Source: 2-01-FULL-39-10-A sp964565795
GTDB taxonomy: Bacteria; Patescibacteriota; Microgenomatia; Levybacterales; UBA12049
Direction: 5' to 3'
Assembly: GCA_964565795.1 (NCBI GenBank)
Contig: CAZMGC010000028.1
Coordinates: forward strand, 1 to 12,356
DNA length: 12,356 nucleotides
The position numbers and the translations under genes are program-made. Positions 7,266 through 12,271 of the stretch are shown here, in pieces; position 1 is the first letter of the stretch, and every line of letters starts with the position of its first letter. Under the pieces are notes generated by a model that was not told the origin of the DNA, searched no databases, and was given only the letters and a program-made list of their open reading frames with translations.

Positions 7266-8429
7266 ATGCTCATCAAGCCTCAAACAACAAATTTCGCTAA
7301 AATCCGCGTTATGGGTATAGGTGGAGGAGGAAGTAATGCACTTAACTCCATGATTTCCCAATCTTCGATTCAGGGTGTTGATTTTATCGCAGTTAATACA
7401 GATGCTCAGAGTTTGTTACTGAATCAAGCAGCCACAAAAGTCCAGATCGGAGAGGATTTCACAAAAGGTTTAGGTTCAGGAGGAAATCCAGAAGTTGGAG
7501 CAACAGCAGCTGAGGAGTCATATGAGAAATTAAAAGATATTTTAGAGGGAACTGACATGGTTTTTCTTACTGCTGGAATGGGTGGAGGAACAGGAACTGG
7601 TGCAACTCCTGTTATAGCCAGGGCCGCTAAAGAAGTGGGAGCGCTAACTGTAGCAGTTGTAACAAAACCATTCACATTTGAAGGAACTCGAAGAATGGTT
7701 GCAGCTGAGGAGGGAATTGAACTTCTAAAAGATAAGGTAGATACTCTTATTGTAATTCCAAACCAGAGAATTCTTGACGTAGTTGACAAGAAATTATCTC
7801 TTCTTGAAGCTTTTAAAGTGGCTGATTCAGTTCTTACTCAAGGAGTTCAGGGAATTTCAGATCTTATTACTATGCCTGGACTTATTAATGTGGACTTTGC
7901 GGATGTTCGTACCATCATGCAAAACGCAGGATCAAGTCTTATGGGTATTGGAACTGGTGTTGGAGAAAATAGAGCTCAGGCTGCAGCGCGCTCTGCAATC
8001 GCTTCCCCGCTTCTTGAAATTACTATGGAAGGCGCACGAGGAGTTCTCTTTAACGTAATTGGAGGGCCAGACCTAACCATGAATGAAGTGGACGAGGCTG
8101 CAAAGATCATCGCTCAAGCAGCGGATTCAGACGCAAATATTATTTTCGGTGCGACAATTGATGAGACCATGAGAGATCAGATGAAAATTACAGTTATTGC
8201 AACAGGATTTGATAGTGCACGCCAGACTCTTAGGGAATTTGTAGCACCACCTATTAGAGAGAGTTATAATGTTACGCCTCAATCAAATACTATAATCCAA
8301 CAACAGCAACCAGAACAAAATCAGCAGGATCAGAATAATCAAAACCCGCCATCAAATCCCCAAGCTCCTGTCCCAGAGAATGATGAAGAGGTATGGGATA
8401 TCCCCGCATTTCTAAGACAGAAGAATTAA
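7266..8429 (+). CDS. ftsZ: Cell division protein FtsZ
   Basis: FtsZ is the tubulin-like GTPase that forms the Z-ring. The 387 residues have the nucleotide loop GIGGGGSNALN (17-27), the tubulin signature GGGTGTG (106-112), the T7 synergy loop NVDFADVRTIM (208-218) needed for GTP hydrolysis across the dimer interface, and the beta-sheet C-domain to about 320. A Gln/Asn/Pro-rich linker follows (about 337-370), then the conserved tail EVWDIPAFLRQK (375-386) that binds FtsA. The length is typical. The chosen start has only ten residues before the first conserved strand (AKIRVMG), the usual spacing, and follows a promoter by 9 bases. It is the last gene of the + strand cluster and converges with a - strand gene 47 bases later. 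Confidence 0.98.
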   Translation: MLIKPQTTNFAKIRVMGIGGGGSNALNSMISQSSIQGVDFIAVNTDAQSLLLNQAATKVQIGEDFTKGLGSGGNPEVGATAAEESYEKLKDILEGTDMVFLTAGMGGGTGTGATPVIARAAKEVGALTVAVVTKPFTFEGTRRMVAAEEGIELLKDKVDTLIVIPNQRILDVVDKKLSLLEAFKVADSVLTQGVQGISDLITMPGLINVDFADVRTIMQNAGSSLMGIGTGVGENRAQAAARSAIASPLLEITMEGARGVLFNVIGGPDLTMNEVDEAAKIIAQAADSDANIIFGATIDETMRDQMKITVIATGFDSARQTLREFVAPPIRESYNVTPQSNTIIQQQQPEQNQQDQNNQNPPSNPQAPVPENDEEVWDIPAFLRQKN

Positions 8430-8448
8430 TTATTAATCAAGCAAGGTT

Positions 8449-8479
8449 TGGCCTATAGACTGTAAGTCTTGAGAGGCTA
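8449..8479. terminator. Hairpin between converging genes, possible bidirectional terminator
   Basis: An outer stem (8449-8454 with 874-79 of the same block, i.e. 8474-8479, including one G-U pair) and an inner perfect stem AGACT (8457-8461) / AGTCT (8465-8469) with a GTA loop form a two-part hairpin with an asymmetric internal loop. It sits between ftsZ and the converging gene and overlaps the latter's TAG stop. Neither strand has a clean T-run after it, so the terminator call is tentative. Confidence 0.3.
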
Positions 8480-9019
8480 GGGTTGTGGAGTAGTTTGTGT
8501 GGGAGCTTTAATTAGACCCATCTCTACTACGGGTGTGCTTCTAAAAGGACGCGGAACTTCCCCATCAGTAAGAGTATATTCGACGCTAAGTCCTTTAGTG
8601 ATAGTATGTAATTTAAGTGCGCCACCCAGGCTTGTTCCCTGAATAAATCCTTCACCTTTTTGGTCTCCAAGCGGTTCTCCTTCGCGTCTAGTTATTAGAA
8701 ATCTTCCTTTTCCCGGTTTCATGCCAACGGTTCCTGTACCGTCATTTGTGTATGGCTTTTCTACTGCGAAATATCCATGAGTTCCGGACTGGGTAAGCCA
8801 CCAAACTACGTCTCCTTTTTGGGCTTCAGTCAGAGGAAGTTGGTCTAATCTTTGGATAAGCTCAACTGTATCCTCAAAAGGAACTGCGCCCTGGGCATTT
8901 GATCTAATAGTTAGAGGCTGATCTGGATTCTTAGCTGCTGATGCTAAAAGTCTTTGTGCATTTCGAAGAGCTAGTTCTGCATCAAATATTTGTTCTGGTA
9001 CTTCTCCTTGTTCTCCCAC
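8477..9019 (-). CDS. Hypothetical protein, 180 residues, unrecognised
   Basis: I do not recognise this protein. It starts at GTG (9019-9017), supported by a strong promoter 6 bases upstream. Residues 1-75 look helical and rich in Ala, Leu, Gln and Glu. Residues 76-165 look like beta strands with many Gly, Thr and aromatic residues (for example GDVVWWLTQSGTHGYFAVEK, 69-88). The C-terminus is a loose Pro/Thr/Gln tail ending PTQTTPQP. There is no signal peptide, no membrane helix and no Cys, so a soluble cytoplasmic protein is likely. It stands alone: its gene has its own promoter, converges on ftsZ, and is separated by about 85 bases from the upstream operon, so its neighbours say little about its job. 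The low Lys/Ile content differs from the dcw proteins and might mean separate origin. A real gene is likely from the promoter and the long open frame. Confidence 0.72.
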   Translation of the reverse strand: MGEQGEVPEQIFDAELALRNAQRLLASAAKNPDQPLTIRSNAQGAVPFEDTVELIQRLDQLPLTEAQKGDVVWWLTQSGTHGYFAVEKPYTNDGTGTVGMKPGKGRFLITRREGEPLGDQKGEGFIQGTSLGGALKLHTITKGLSVEYTLTDGEVPRPFRSTPVVEMGLIKAPTQTTPQP

Positions 9020-9025
9020 AATATA

Positions 9026-9054
9026 TTTATATAAGCTTGGATATAGTAAGTCAA
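9026..9054 (-). promoter_or_regulatory. Promoter of the 180-residue hypothetical gene (leaderless GTG)
   Basis: Read on the - strand: TTGACT (9054-9049), a 17-base spacer, TATAAA (9031-9026), then 6 bases to the GTG start at 9019. Near-consensus boxes and exact spacing make this one of the best promoters in the window. The mRNA would begin at or within a base or two of the GTG. Confidence 0.75.
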
Positions 9055-9104
9055 TATAATAAAGCTAGGGATAATTTTATTGTATCTGAAGGTTTGTGGT
9101 TATT

Positions 9105-9512
9105 TTATTTCTTGTTAACTTTCTTGATGTAGGATTTTAATTTCCTTCTCAATTCAGTTTGCGAAGAATAAATAATAGAATAAATTGCGCTACCTGATGC
9201 TGTGGTTGAATGTTCAGCGTCCTTTTTTCGTAAATAGAAGACAGGTATTTTTTTTGCTTTAGCATAACCAATTTCGATACCTACCCCTATAGATTTATCG
9301 CTCACCTCTGCAATTAGAAGATCGCATTTGTCAATTTCTAAAAATGCATTCTTCATCATTTCCTTTTCTTGATCTTTGCTGAACTTATAGCTTTCTATAA
9401 ATAAAATGAAATCAATTTTCAGGTCTATCAGTGTGTTTTTAATTACATTAATCTCTTTTGCTATATTCTTCGTATTGTTAAAGCTAGCTGATATAAAAAC
9501 TTTTTTTATCAT
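9105..9512 (-). CDS. DNPH1/Rcl-like nucleoside-phosphate N-hydrolase (2-deoxyribosyltransferase superfamily)
   Basis: The 135-residue protein matches the nucleoside 2-deoxyribosyltransferase fold, closest in pattern to DNPH1 (Rcl), which cuts the N-glycosidic bond of 2'-deoxynucleoside 5'-monophosphates. Visible are KKVFISASF (3-11) at the first strand, D64 in DLLIAEVSD (64-72), and SIGVGIEIGYAKAKKIPVFY (74-93), where E80 aligns with the catalytic Glu of the GVGxExG motif. The Ser-rich STTASGSA (102-109) follows, where Rcl has a partner-subunit serine. The family is about 140-170 residues, so this is full length. I use ATG 9512, not the TTG two codons upstream, because it overlaps the preceding gene's stop as ATGA (9509-9512). 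It is co-transcribed with the radical SAM gene. The substrate (deoxynucleotide, ribonucleotide or a modified one) cannot be read from sequence, and a related TIR-like or DUF4406-type role is possible. Confidence 0.75.
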   Translation of the reverse strand: MIKKVFISASFNNTKNIAKEINVIKNTLIDLKIDFILFIESYKFSKDQEKEMMKNAFLEIDKCDLLIAEVSDKSIGVGIEIGYAKAKKIPVFYLRKKDAEHSTTASGSAIYSIIYSSQTELRRKLKSYIKKVNKK

Positions 9513-11098
9513 AAACAAGTTGAATCCTTTCCTTCAAATACAGTAGTTCCATAAAAATTTTCAATAGTTTCGGTAACTAGTTCTTGTACTCTCCTGCTTG
9601 GTACCTGGGCAATTCTTAAATCAGGTGGTAACCATGTGTCGTGTTGTTCTACTCTGAATTGAGCTTTTCCAGATAAACCTGTCTCGCTTCTTCTTAAATA
9701 GTTTAATTGTGGAATGACTTCCGGCATTGTGTCCTTTACGATTTGATAGTCCTTTGTTCCTGGATATGGTTTAAACTGAAATACTGCTGCTTCAGTCATG
9801 CCCTCATCTCTTAGCTGCCATGCAAGCGCCTGAGTTGCTAACATCTGCTCTTCTGTTTCTCCTGGAAATCCCATAATGAAGAATCCTTTAGCCTGAATTC
9901 CATTTCTCGCTAACTTTCTAACTGCACTTATAACTTCTGGAACGGTAACCTTTTTCTTTATTTGTTTTAACATATCCTCATCTCCACTTTCAACACCGAG
10001 AGCTATTTTCCAGGCGCCTGATTCTCTCATTAATCTCATTGTTTCATCAGAAAATCTATCGATAACAGGTGCCCGAGTTAGCCCTCTCCAAATAAATTTA
10101 CCAAGTAACTCTCTTCTTTGAAGCTCACTATTAAGTTCGGCTATGTGATTCTGAGTAACAAATGCCATATCATCTAAAAAGTGGATCGCATCAGCTCCCA
10201 ATCCGTCAACTGCATGTTCGATTTCGTCGACAATTCTTATCATTTCCGGTCTTGCATAAGGGATGCTTCCTTTTCCTTCCCTATTAACCATTACAGGGGA
10301 TGAACAAAAGCTGCATTCAAATGGGCATCCATCGGTTACAAATAATGTCGCCTCTTTAATAGTTGTTTGTTTGCCATCTTTAGTTACTGTGTGTTCATAA
10401 ACAGGTTCTTCCACTAATTCATCCTGGTTAACCATGGGAATTGCACCTGGATTCATTTTTACTGCATAATCAATGTTTACGTCTCCTGATGATGGATAAT
10501 TAATGCCTGAAAGAGATGCTTCCCTTCCTTTCAGTAAACCTTTTACTAACGGTCCTATTACATACTCTCCATTCCCTCTAACAATTGCTGAAGCATTTGG
10601 AAAATCCGCTCTTGCAATTGATGGATCTAGGGTTGCATGAATTCCCCCGAGAATATAAGGTACTCCTAGTCTGTCACATACTTCTGCTATGGCTTGAGCT
10701 TCTGGAACATTTACTGATGTAGGATTTAATCCAACCATTCTTGATCTTGTTTTATGAATCTGTTCACCAATTTCATTTGGTTGAAGCCTTAACCGATGCG
10801 CATCTAAAATTCCCGCGTTTAACCCATAAATTTCCCTTGCTGTTGCTACTACCCTAAGCATTCCCCAAGGTGGTTCCTCACCGTCTGGGATTAGTCCTTG
10901 TTGATATGTAGAAGGGACATTTACTGCAAGGATATCAAAATCTGAAGCAGGATAGGGACGAGCCATGTGATCTCTGCTTCTAATAGGTTCAAGAGCTTCT
11001 TTGCGGATTCGATGGCTTTGACGCATCATATTTCCTAATGAATCATGAGGTAAAACATTAATAAATCGTGAGTCAATTATGCTAGTTGGACGTTCCAT
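9509..11098 (-). CDS. B12-binding-domain radical SAM protein, function unknown
   Basis: The 529-residue protein has an N-terminal Rossmann-like B12-binding-type domain (about 50-190; VGLNPTSVN, ILGGIHATLDP, VRGNGEYVIGPL) and then a radical SAM barrel (about 248-460). The iron-sulfur motif is CPFECSFC (C258, C262, C265), followed by FLDDMAFV (307-314), the SAM-contact region LGVESGDEDML (367-377) and IMGFPGETEEQ (408-418). The canonical DxHxxG cobalamin His is not evident, so cobalamin binding is uncertain. This architecture is shared by HpnP/HpnJ, BchE and many methylating or ring-forming enzymes; motifs do not reveal the substrate. I start at the second ATG (11098) because it lies 7 bases after a TATAAT box, whereas the first ATG (11104) would lie 1 base after it. 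The gene overlaps the DNPH1-like gene by ATGA, so the two probably act together. Confidence 0.85.
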   Translation of the reverse strand: MERPTSIIDSRFINVLPHDSLGNMMRQSHRIRKEALEPIRSRDHMARPYPASDFDILAVNVPSTYQQGLIPDGEEPPWGMLRVVATAREIYGLNAGILDAHRLRLQPNEIGEQIHKTRSRMVGLNPTSVNVPEAQAIAEVCDRLGVPYILGGIHATLDPSIARADFPNASAIVRGNGEYVIGPLVKGLLKGREASLSGINYPSSGDVNIDYAVKMNPGAIPMVNQDELVEEPVYEHTVTKDGKQTTIKEATLFVTDGCPFECSFCSSPVMVNREGKGSIPYARPEMIRIVDEIEHAVDGLGADAIHFLDDMAFVTQNHIAELNSELQRRELLGKFIWRGLTRAPVIDRFSDETMRLMRESGAWKIALGVESGDEDMLKQIKKKVTVPEVISAVRKLARNGIQAKGFFIMGFPGETEEQMLATQALAWQLRDEGMTEAAVFQFKPYPGTKDYQIVKDTMPEVIPQLNYLRRSETGLSGKAQFRVEQHDTWLPPDLRIAQVPSRRVQELVTETIENFYGTTVFEGKDSTCL

Positions 11099-11105
11099 AG
11101 GCATG

Positions 11106-11135
11106 ATTATACACCTTATAGTGTATTGCTTTCAA
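11106..11135 (-). promoter_or_regulatory. Proximal promoter of the radical SAM operon
   Basis: On the - strand: TTGAAA (11135-11130), an 18-base spacer and TATAAT (11111-11106). The ATG at 11104 is one base away, too close for a transcript start, while the ATG at 11098 is 7 bases away, as in the other genes here. This decides the start in favour of 11098. Confidence 0.7.
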
Positions 11136-11142
11136 TGCTATA
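11117..11142. promoter_or_regulatory. Dyad over the -35/spacer of the radical SAM promoter, possible operator
   Basis: TATAG (11117-11121) and CTATA (11138-11142) flank an inner dyad ATTG (11125-11128) / CAAT (11133-11136) around CTTT. The arms are offset (3 bases versus 1 base between outer and inner parts), so the symmetry is imperfect. It covers the -35 and most of the spacer, where a repressor could block RNA polymerase. AT-rich sequence makes chance symmetry plausible. Confidence 0.3.
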
Positions 11143-11174
11143 GGTTATTCATTGGATAGTGTAAATTGGAGTAT

Positions 11175-11217
11175 AAAAAATAGACCTCTTCGTGAGTACC
11201 TCTCATTGTTTACTCAC
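11175..11217 (-). ncRNA. Leader hairpin with oligo-T: attenuator-like leader or tiny RNA upstream of the radical SAM operon
   Basis: On the - strand, GTGAGTA (11217-11211) and TACTCAC (11198-11192) make a perfect 7-bp stem with a 12-base loop. This is followed by a GAAGAGGTCTA segment and six T (11180-11175). The upstream promoter predicts a transcript start at about 11217, the first base of the stem. Transcripts might stop at the T-run (about 43 bases) or run on as a 110-base leader of the radical SAM gene. The stem to T-run distance (about 11 bases) is longer than in a standard intrinsic terminator, so attenuation is inference. The 3' half of the element is repeated near 12.1 kb. Confidence 0.4.
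11182..11198. repeat. Shared intergenic motif, copy 1
   Basis: The + strand reads AGACCTCTTCGTGAGTA. A near-identical 18-base copy lies at 12087-12104 on the other side of the sigma-like gene, in the same orientation. Both copies adjoin an A-run on their left (a T-run on the - strand), and in both the GTGAGTA part can pair with a complementary segment to its right. Confidence 0.5.
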
Positions 11218-11223
11218 ACATTA

Positions 11224-11252
11224 TTTATACAAGTATATGTTCCACCAGTCAA
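11224..11252 (-). promoter_or_regulatory. Second, distal - strand promoter in the divergent region
   Basis: On the - strand: TTGACT (11252-11247), a 17-base spacer and TATAAA (11229-11224), the same hexamers and spacing as the promoter of the 180-residue hypothetical gene. The predicted start is about 11217. No sensible frame starts there (GTG gives four codons, then stop), so the product would be a leader or a small RNA. Confidence 0.6.
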
Positions 11253-11264
11253 TACGTCCTATAG

Positions 11265-11294
11265 TTGAGAAATACTATTATTTTTTGGTATAAT
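11265..11294 (+). promoter_or_regulatory. Promoter of the sigma-like gene (leaderless type)
   Basis: TTGAGA (11265-11270), an 18-base spacer and a perfect TATAAT (11289-11294), 6 bases before ATG 11301. The TTG of the -35 box is in frame with the gene, but reading from it would translate the promoter, so ATG 11301 is the start. Confidence 0.75.
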
Positions 11295-11300
11295 TCCGCG

Positions 11301-12077
11301 ATGGAAAGAAAAGCTTACCCACTTCCTGTAAAAGCAGAATTACCAGTAAAAGCAGTTAGATATTCTGATGTAAGGTCTCGCGTAGAAATAGCCTCAGAAA
11401 TTACGCCAATCGTAAATTTTAGAAATGCAGACATAAAAGTTCTTTATGAAGATCTAGGTATGTCAACATCAAGTGTTGCAAAGGCAGTTGGTCTTTCCAA
11501 ATCATATACTGGAAGGTTATTGCGAGAACGAGGAACAGAGATGAGGAGCGCGTTTGATCAATCTTATGTTATGCGAAGAGCGGACGGAGTTAGGAGAATG
11601 TATGCTGATCCAGTAAAAAAGGCTGCTGCAATGGCTAAAAGAGAAACTCCAGAAATTATTGCTAAACGCTCTAAAATATTACAAGACAAATATCGAGCTG
11701 ATTCTAAATATAAAGATTTGGTTCTTGAAATGGGGAGAAGAGGTAGGGTTGCAAAAAGAAAAGCTGATGAAGTTAGAAGAATGCAGAGAGTGGATCAAAT
11801 TAATGAACAAATGAGATTAAAAAGAGAGGAAGAGTCTCAATACGCTCAAACCCTACGAGATAATCCTGCTTTTGATGCATTAAGTCCTCGACAAAGGCAA
11901 GTAATTGAACTCAGATTTAGAACAGACGGAGGCCTTGCTTTAACCCTTGAACAAGTGGGAGAGGTAATGGGTGGAATAACCCGTCAAGCGGTACAGCAGT
12001 ATGAAACAGCAGCTCTAGTTAAGTTGGGAATTTTAAGAAAATATTCAAGAAGATCTTCTCGGCAAAAAGGGGCTTAA
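11301..12077 (+). CDS. DNA-binding regulator with sigma-70 region-4-like C-terminus
   Basis: The 258-residue basic protein has three parts. Residues about 43-77 form a helix-turn-helix-like unit (NADIKVLYEDLGMSTSSVAK and on through GLSKSYTGRLLRERG). Residues about 84-185 are a long, strongly charged helical stretch rich in Arg, Lys, Ala and Met, faintly like the repeat modules of homing-endonuclease DNA-binding tails. Residues about 193-243 match sigma-70 region 4: LSPRQRQVIELRF, then TLEQVGEVMGGITRQAVQQY, then AALVKL. Sigma regions 2 and 3, needed for core binding and promoter melting, are absent, so this is not a normal sigma factor; it may contact DNA or polymerase as a regulator. A short tandem repeat, LPVKA-E-LPVKA, lies at 8-18. 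The start at 11301 follows a TATAAT by 6 bases. The gene stands alone and is divergent from the radical SAM operon, which it might control (inference). Confidence 0.75.
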   Translation: MERKAYPLPVKAELPVKAVRYSDVRSRVEIASEITPIVNFRNADIKVLYEDLGMSTSSVAKAVGLSKSYTGRLLRERGTEMRSAFDQSYVMRRADGVRRMYADPVKKAAAMAKRETPEIIAKRSKILQDKYRADSKYKDLVLEMGRRGRVAKRKADEVRRMQRVDQINEQMRLKREEESQYAQTLRDNPAFDALSPRQRQVIELRFRTDGGLALTLEQVGEVMGGITRQAVQQYETAALVKLGILRKYSRRSSRQKGA

Positions 12078-12119
12078 AAAGTAAAAAGACCCGCTTTGTG
12101 AGTAGGCATCTTCACTTTT
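12077..12119. terminator. Possible bidirectional terminator after the sigma-like gene
   Basis: AAAAGT (12077-12082) pairs with ACTTTT (12114-12119), and AAGA (12086-12089) with TCTT (12109-12112). The + strand ends in TTTT (12116-12119). The - strand leaves through two T5 runs (12087-12083 and 12080-12076), which is the stronger tail. The stem is AT-rich with a long loop, so it is weak in the + direction. Confidence 0.35.
12087..12104. repeat. Shared intergenic motif, copy 2
   Basis: The + strand reads AGACCCGCTTTGTGAGTA, matching copy 1 (11182-11198) except for one extra base and two substitutions. Its TGAGTA continues into GGC and pairs with GCCTATACTCA at 12191-12201. Copy 1 pairs in the same way over only a 12-base loop. 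Confidence 0.5.
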
Positions 12120-12219
12120 GGCTATTATGCTCTTTTGAAGCAAAATACTCCGGTTTCTTGTCCCTCCAAGCACTAGTATCTTATCGGCAAGCCTATACTC
12201 ATGAAATATAGACATAATT

Positions 12220-12249
12220 AGAGTAAACCCTTTTTTAGGTGTTTGTCAA
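12220..12249 (-). promoter_or_regulatory. Promoter-like site for the candidate small RNA
   Basis: On the - strand: perfect TTGACA (12249-12244), an 18-base spacer and TACTCT (12225-12220), which keeps the T, A and final T of a -10 box but is otherwise weak. The predicted start is near 12212, about 10 bases before the closing stem. Confidence 0.4.
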
Positions 12250-12258
12250 GTTTTTAGG

Positions 12259-12264
12259 TATAAT
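12259..12264 (+). promoter_or_regulatory. -10 box before dus (leaderless type)
   Basis: Perfect TATAAT (12259-12264), 7 bases before ATG 12272. No -35 is recognisable at 16-18 bases; TTGTCA at 12243-12248 is too close (10 bases). No ribosome site is visible. Confidence 0.55.
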
Positions 12265-12271
12265 TAGCCTC

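Larger units (their letters stand above)
12076..12212 (-). ncRNA. Candidate structured small RNA on the - strand
   Basis: This covers most of the 194-base gap between the sigma-like gene and dus; no ordinary gene is seen in the gap. On the - strand, TGAGTATAGGC (12201-12191) pairs with GCCTACTCA (12107-12099), 9 bp with a 2-base bulge, enclosing about 83 bases. Inside are CTTG/CAAG around GAGGGA and TTTTG/CAAAA around CTT. The 3' end runs through the shared motif into T5 runs at 12087-12083 and 12080-12076. A promoter-like TTGACA lies upstream. No tRNA, SRP, 6S or RNase P signature was recognised. A 56-codon frame (12215-12045) spans the same DNA and is the main alternative. Confidence 0.35.

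Noticed and set aside
8941..9132. A 63-codon + strand frame across the gap between the two - strand genes.
   Set aside because: It overlaps both - strand genes, is low in complexity (hydrophobic, Leu-rich) and has no promoter or ribosome site.
11099..11104. First ATG (11104) as the start of the radical SAM gene.
   Set aside because: It lies one base after the TATAAT box and would be upstream of the transcript start. It could be used only from the distal promoter.
11138..11206. A 22-residue - strand frame starting at ATG 11206 in the leader of the radical SAM operon, a possible leader peptide.
   Set aside because: There is no ribosome site, no run of a single regulatory amino acid, and it would translate the T-run. 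The hairpin explanation is simpler.
11265..11300. Longer start for the sigma-like gene at TTG 11265.
   Set aside because: That stretch is the promoter itself (TTGAGA and TATAAT). ATG 11301 lies 6 bases after the -10 box.
12120..12172. A tRNA-like look around TGCT-CTTTTGA-AGCA (a 7-base loop with TTT in the anticodon place) followed by TCCCTCCA.
   Set aside because: There is no matching 5' acceptor strand, no D-arm and no T-arm with a TTCRA loop, so it is not a tRNA gene.
12045..12215. A 56-codon - strand frame across the gap before dus, overlapping the end of the sigma-like gene, with TTGACA upstream.
   Set aside because: It overlaps the 3' end of a well supported gene by 33 bases, its -10 is weak, the protein resembles nothing I know, and its DNA is better explained by an inverted repeat and T-runs. 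It is kept as the alternative to the RNA call.
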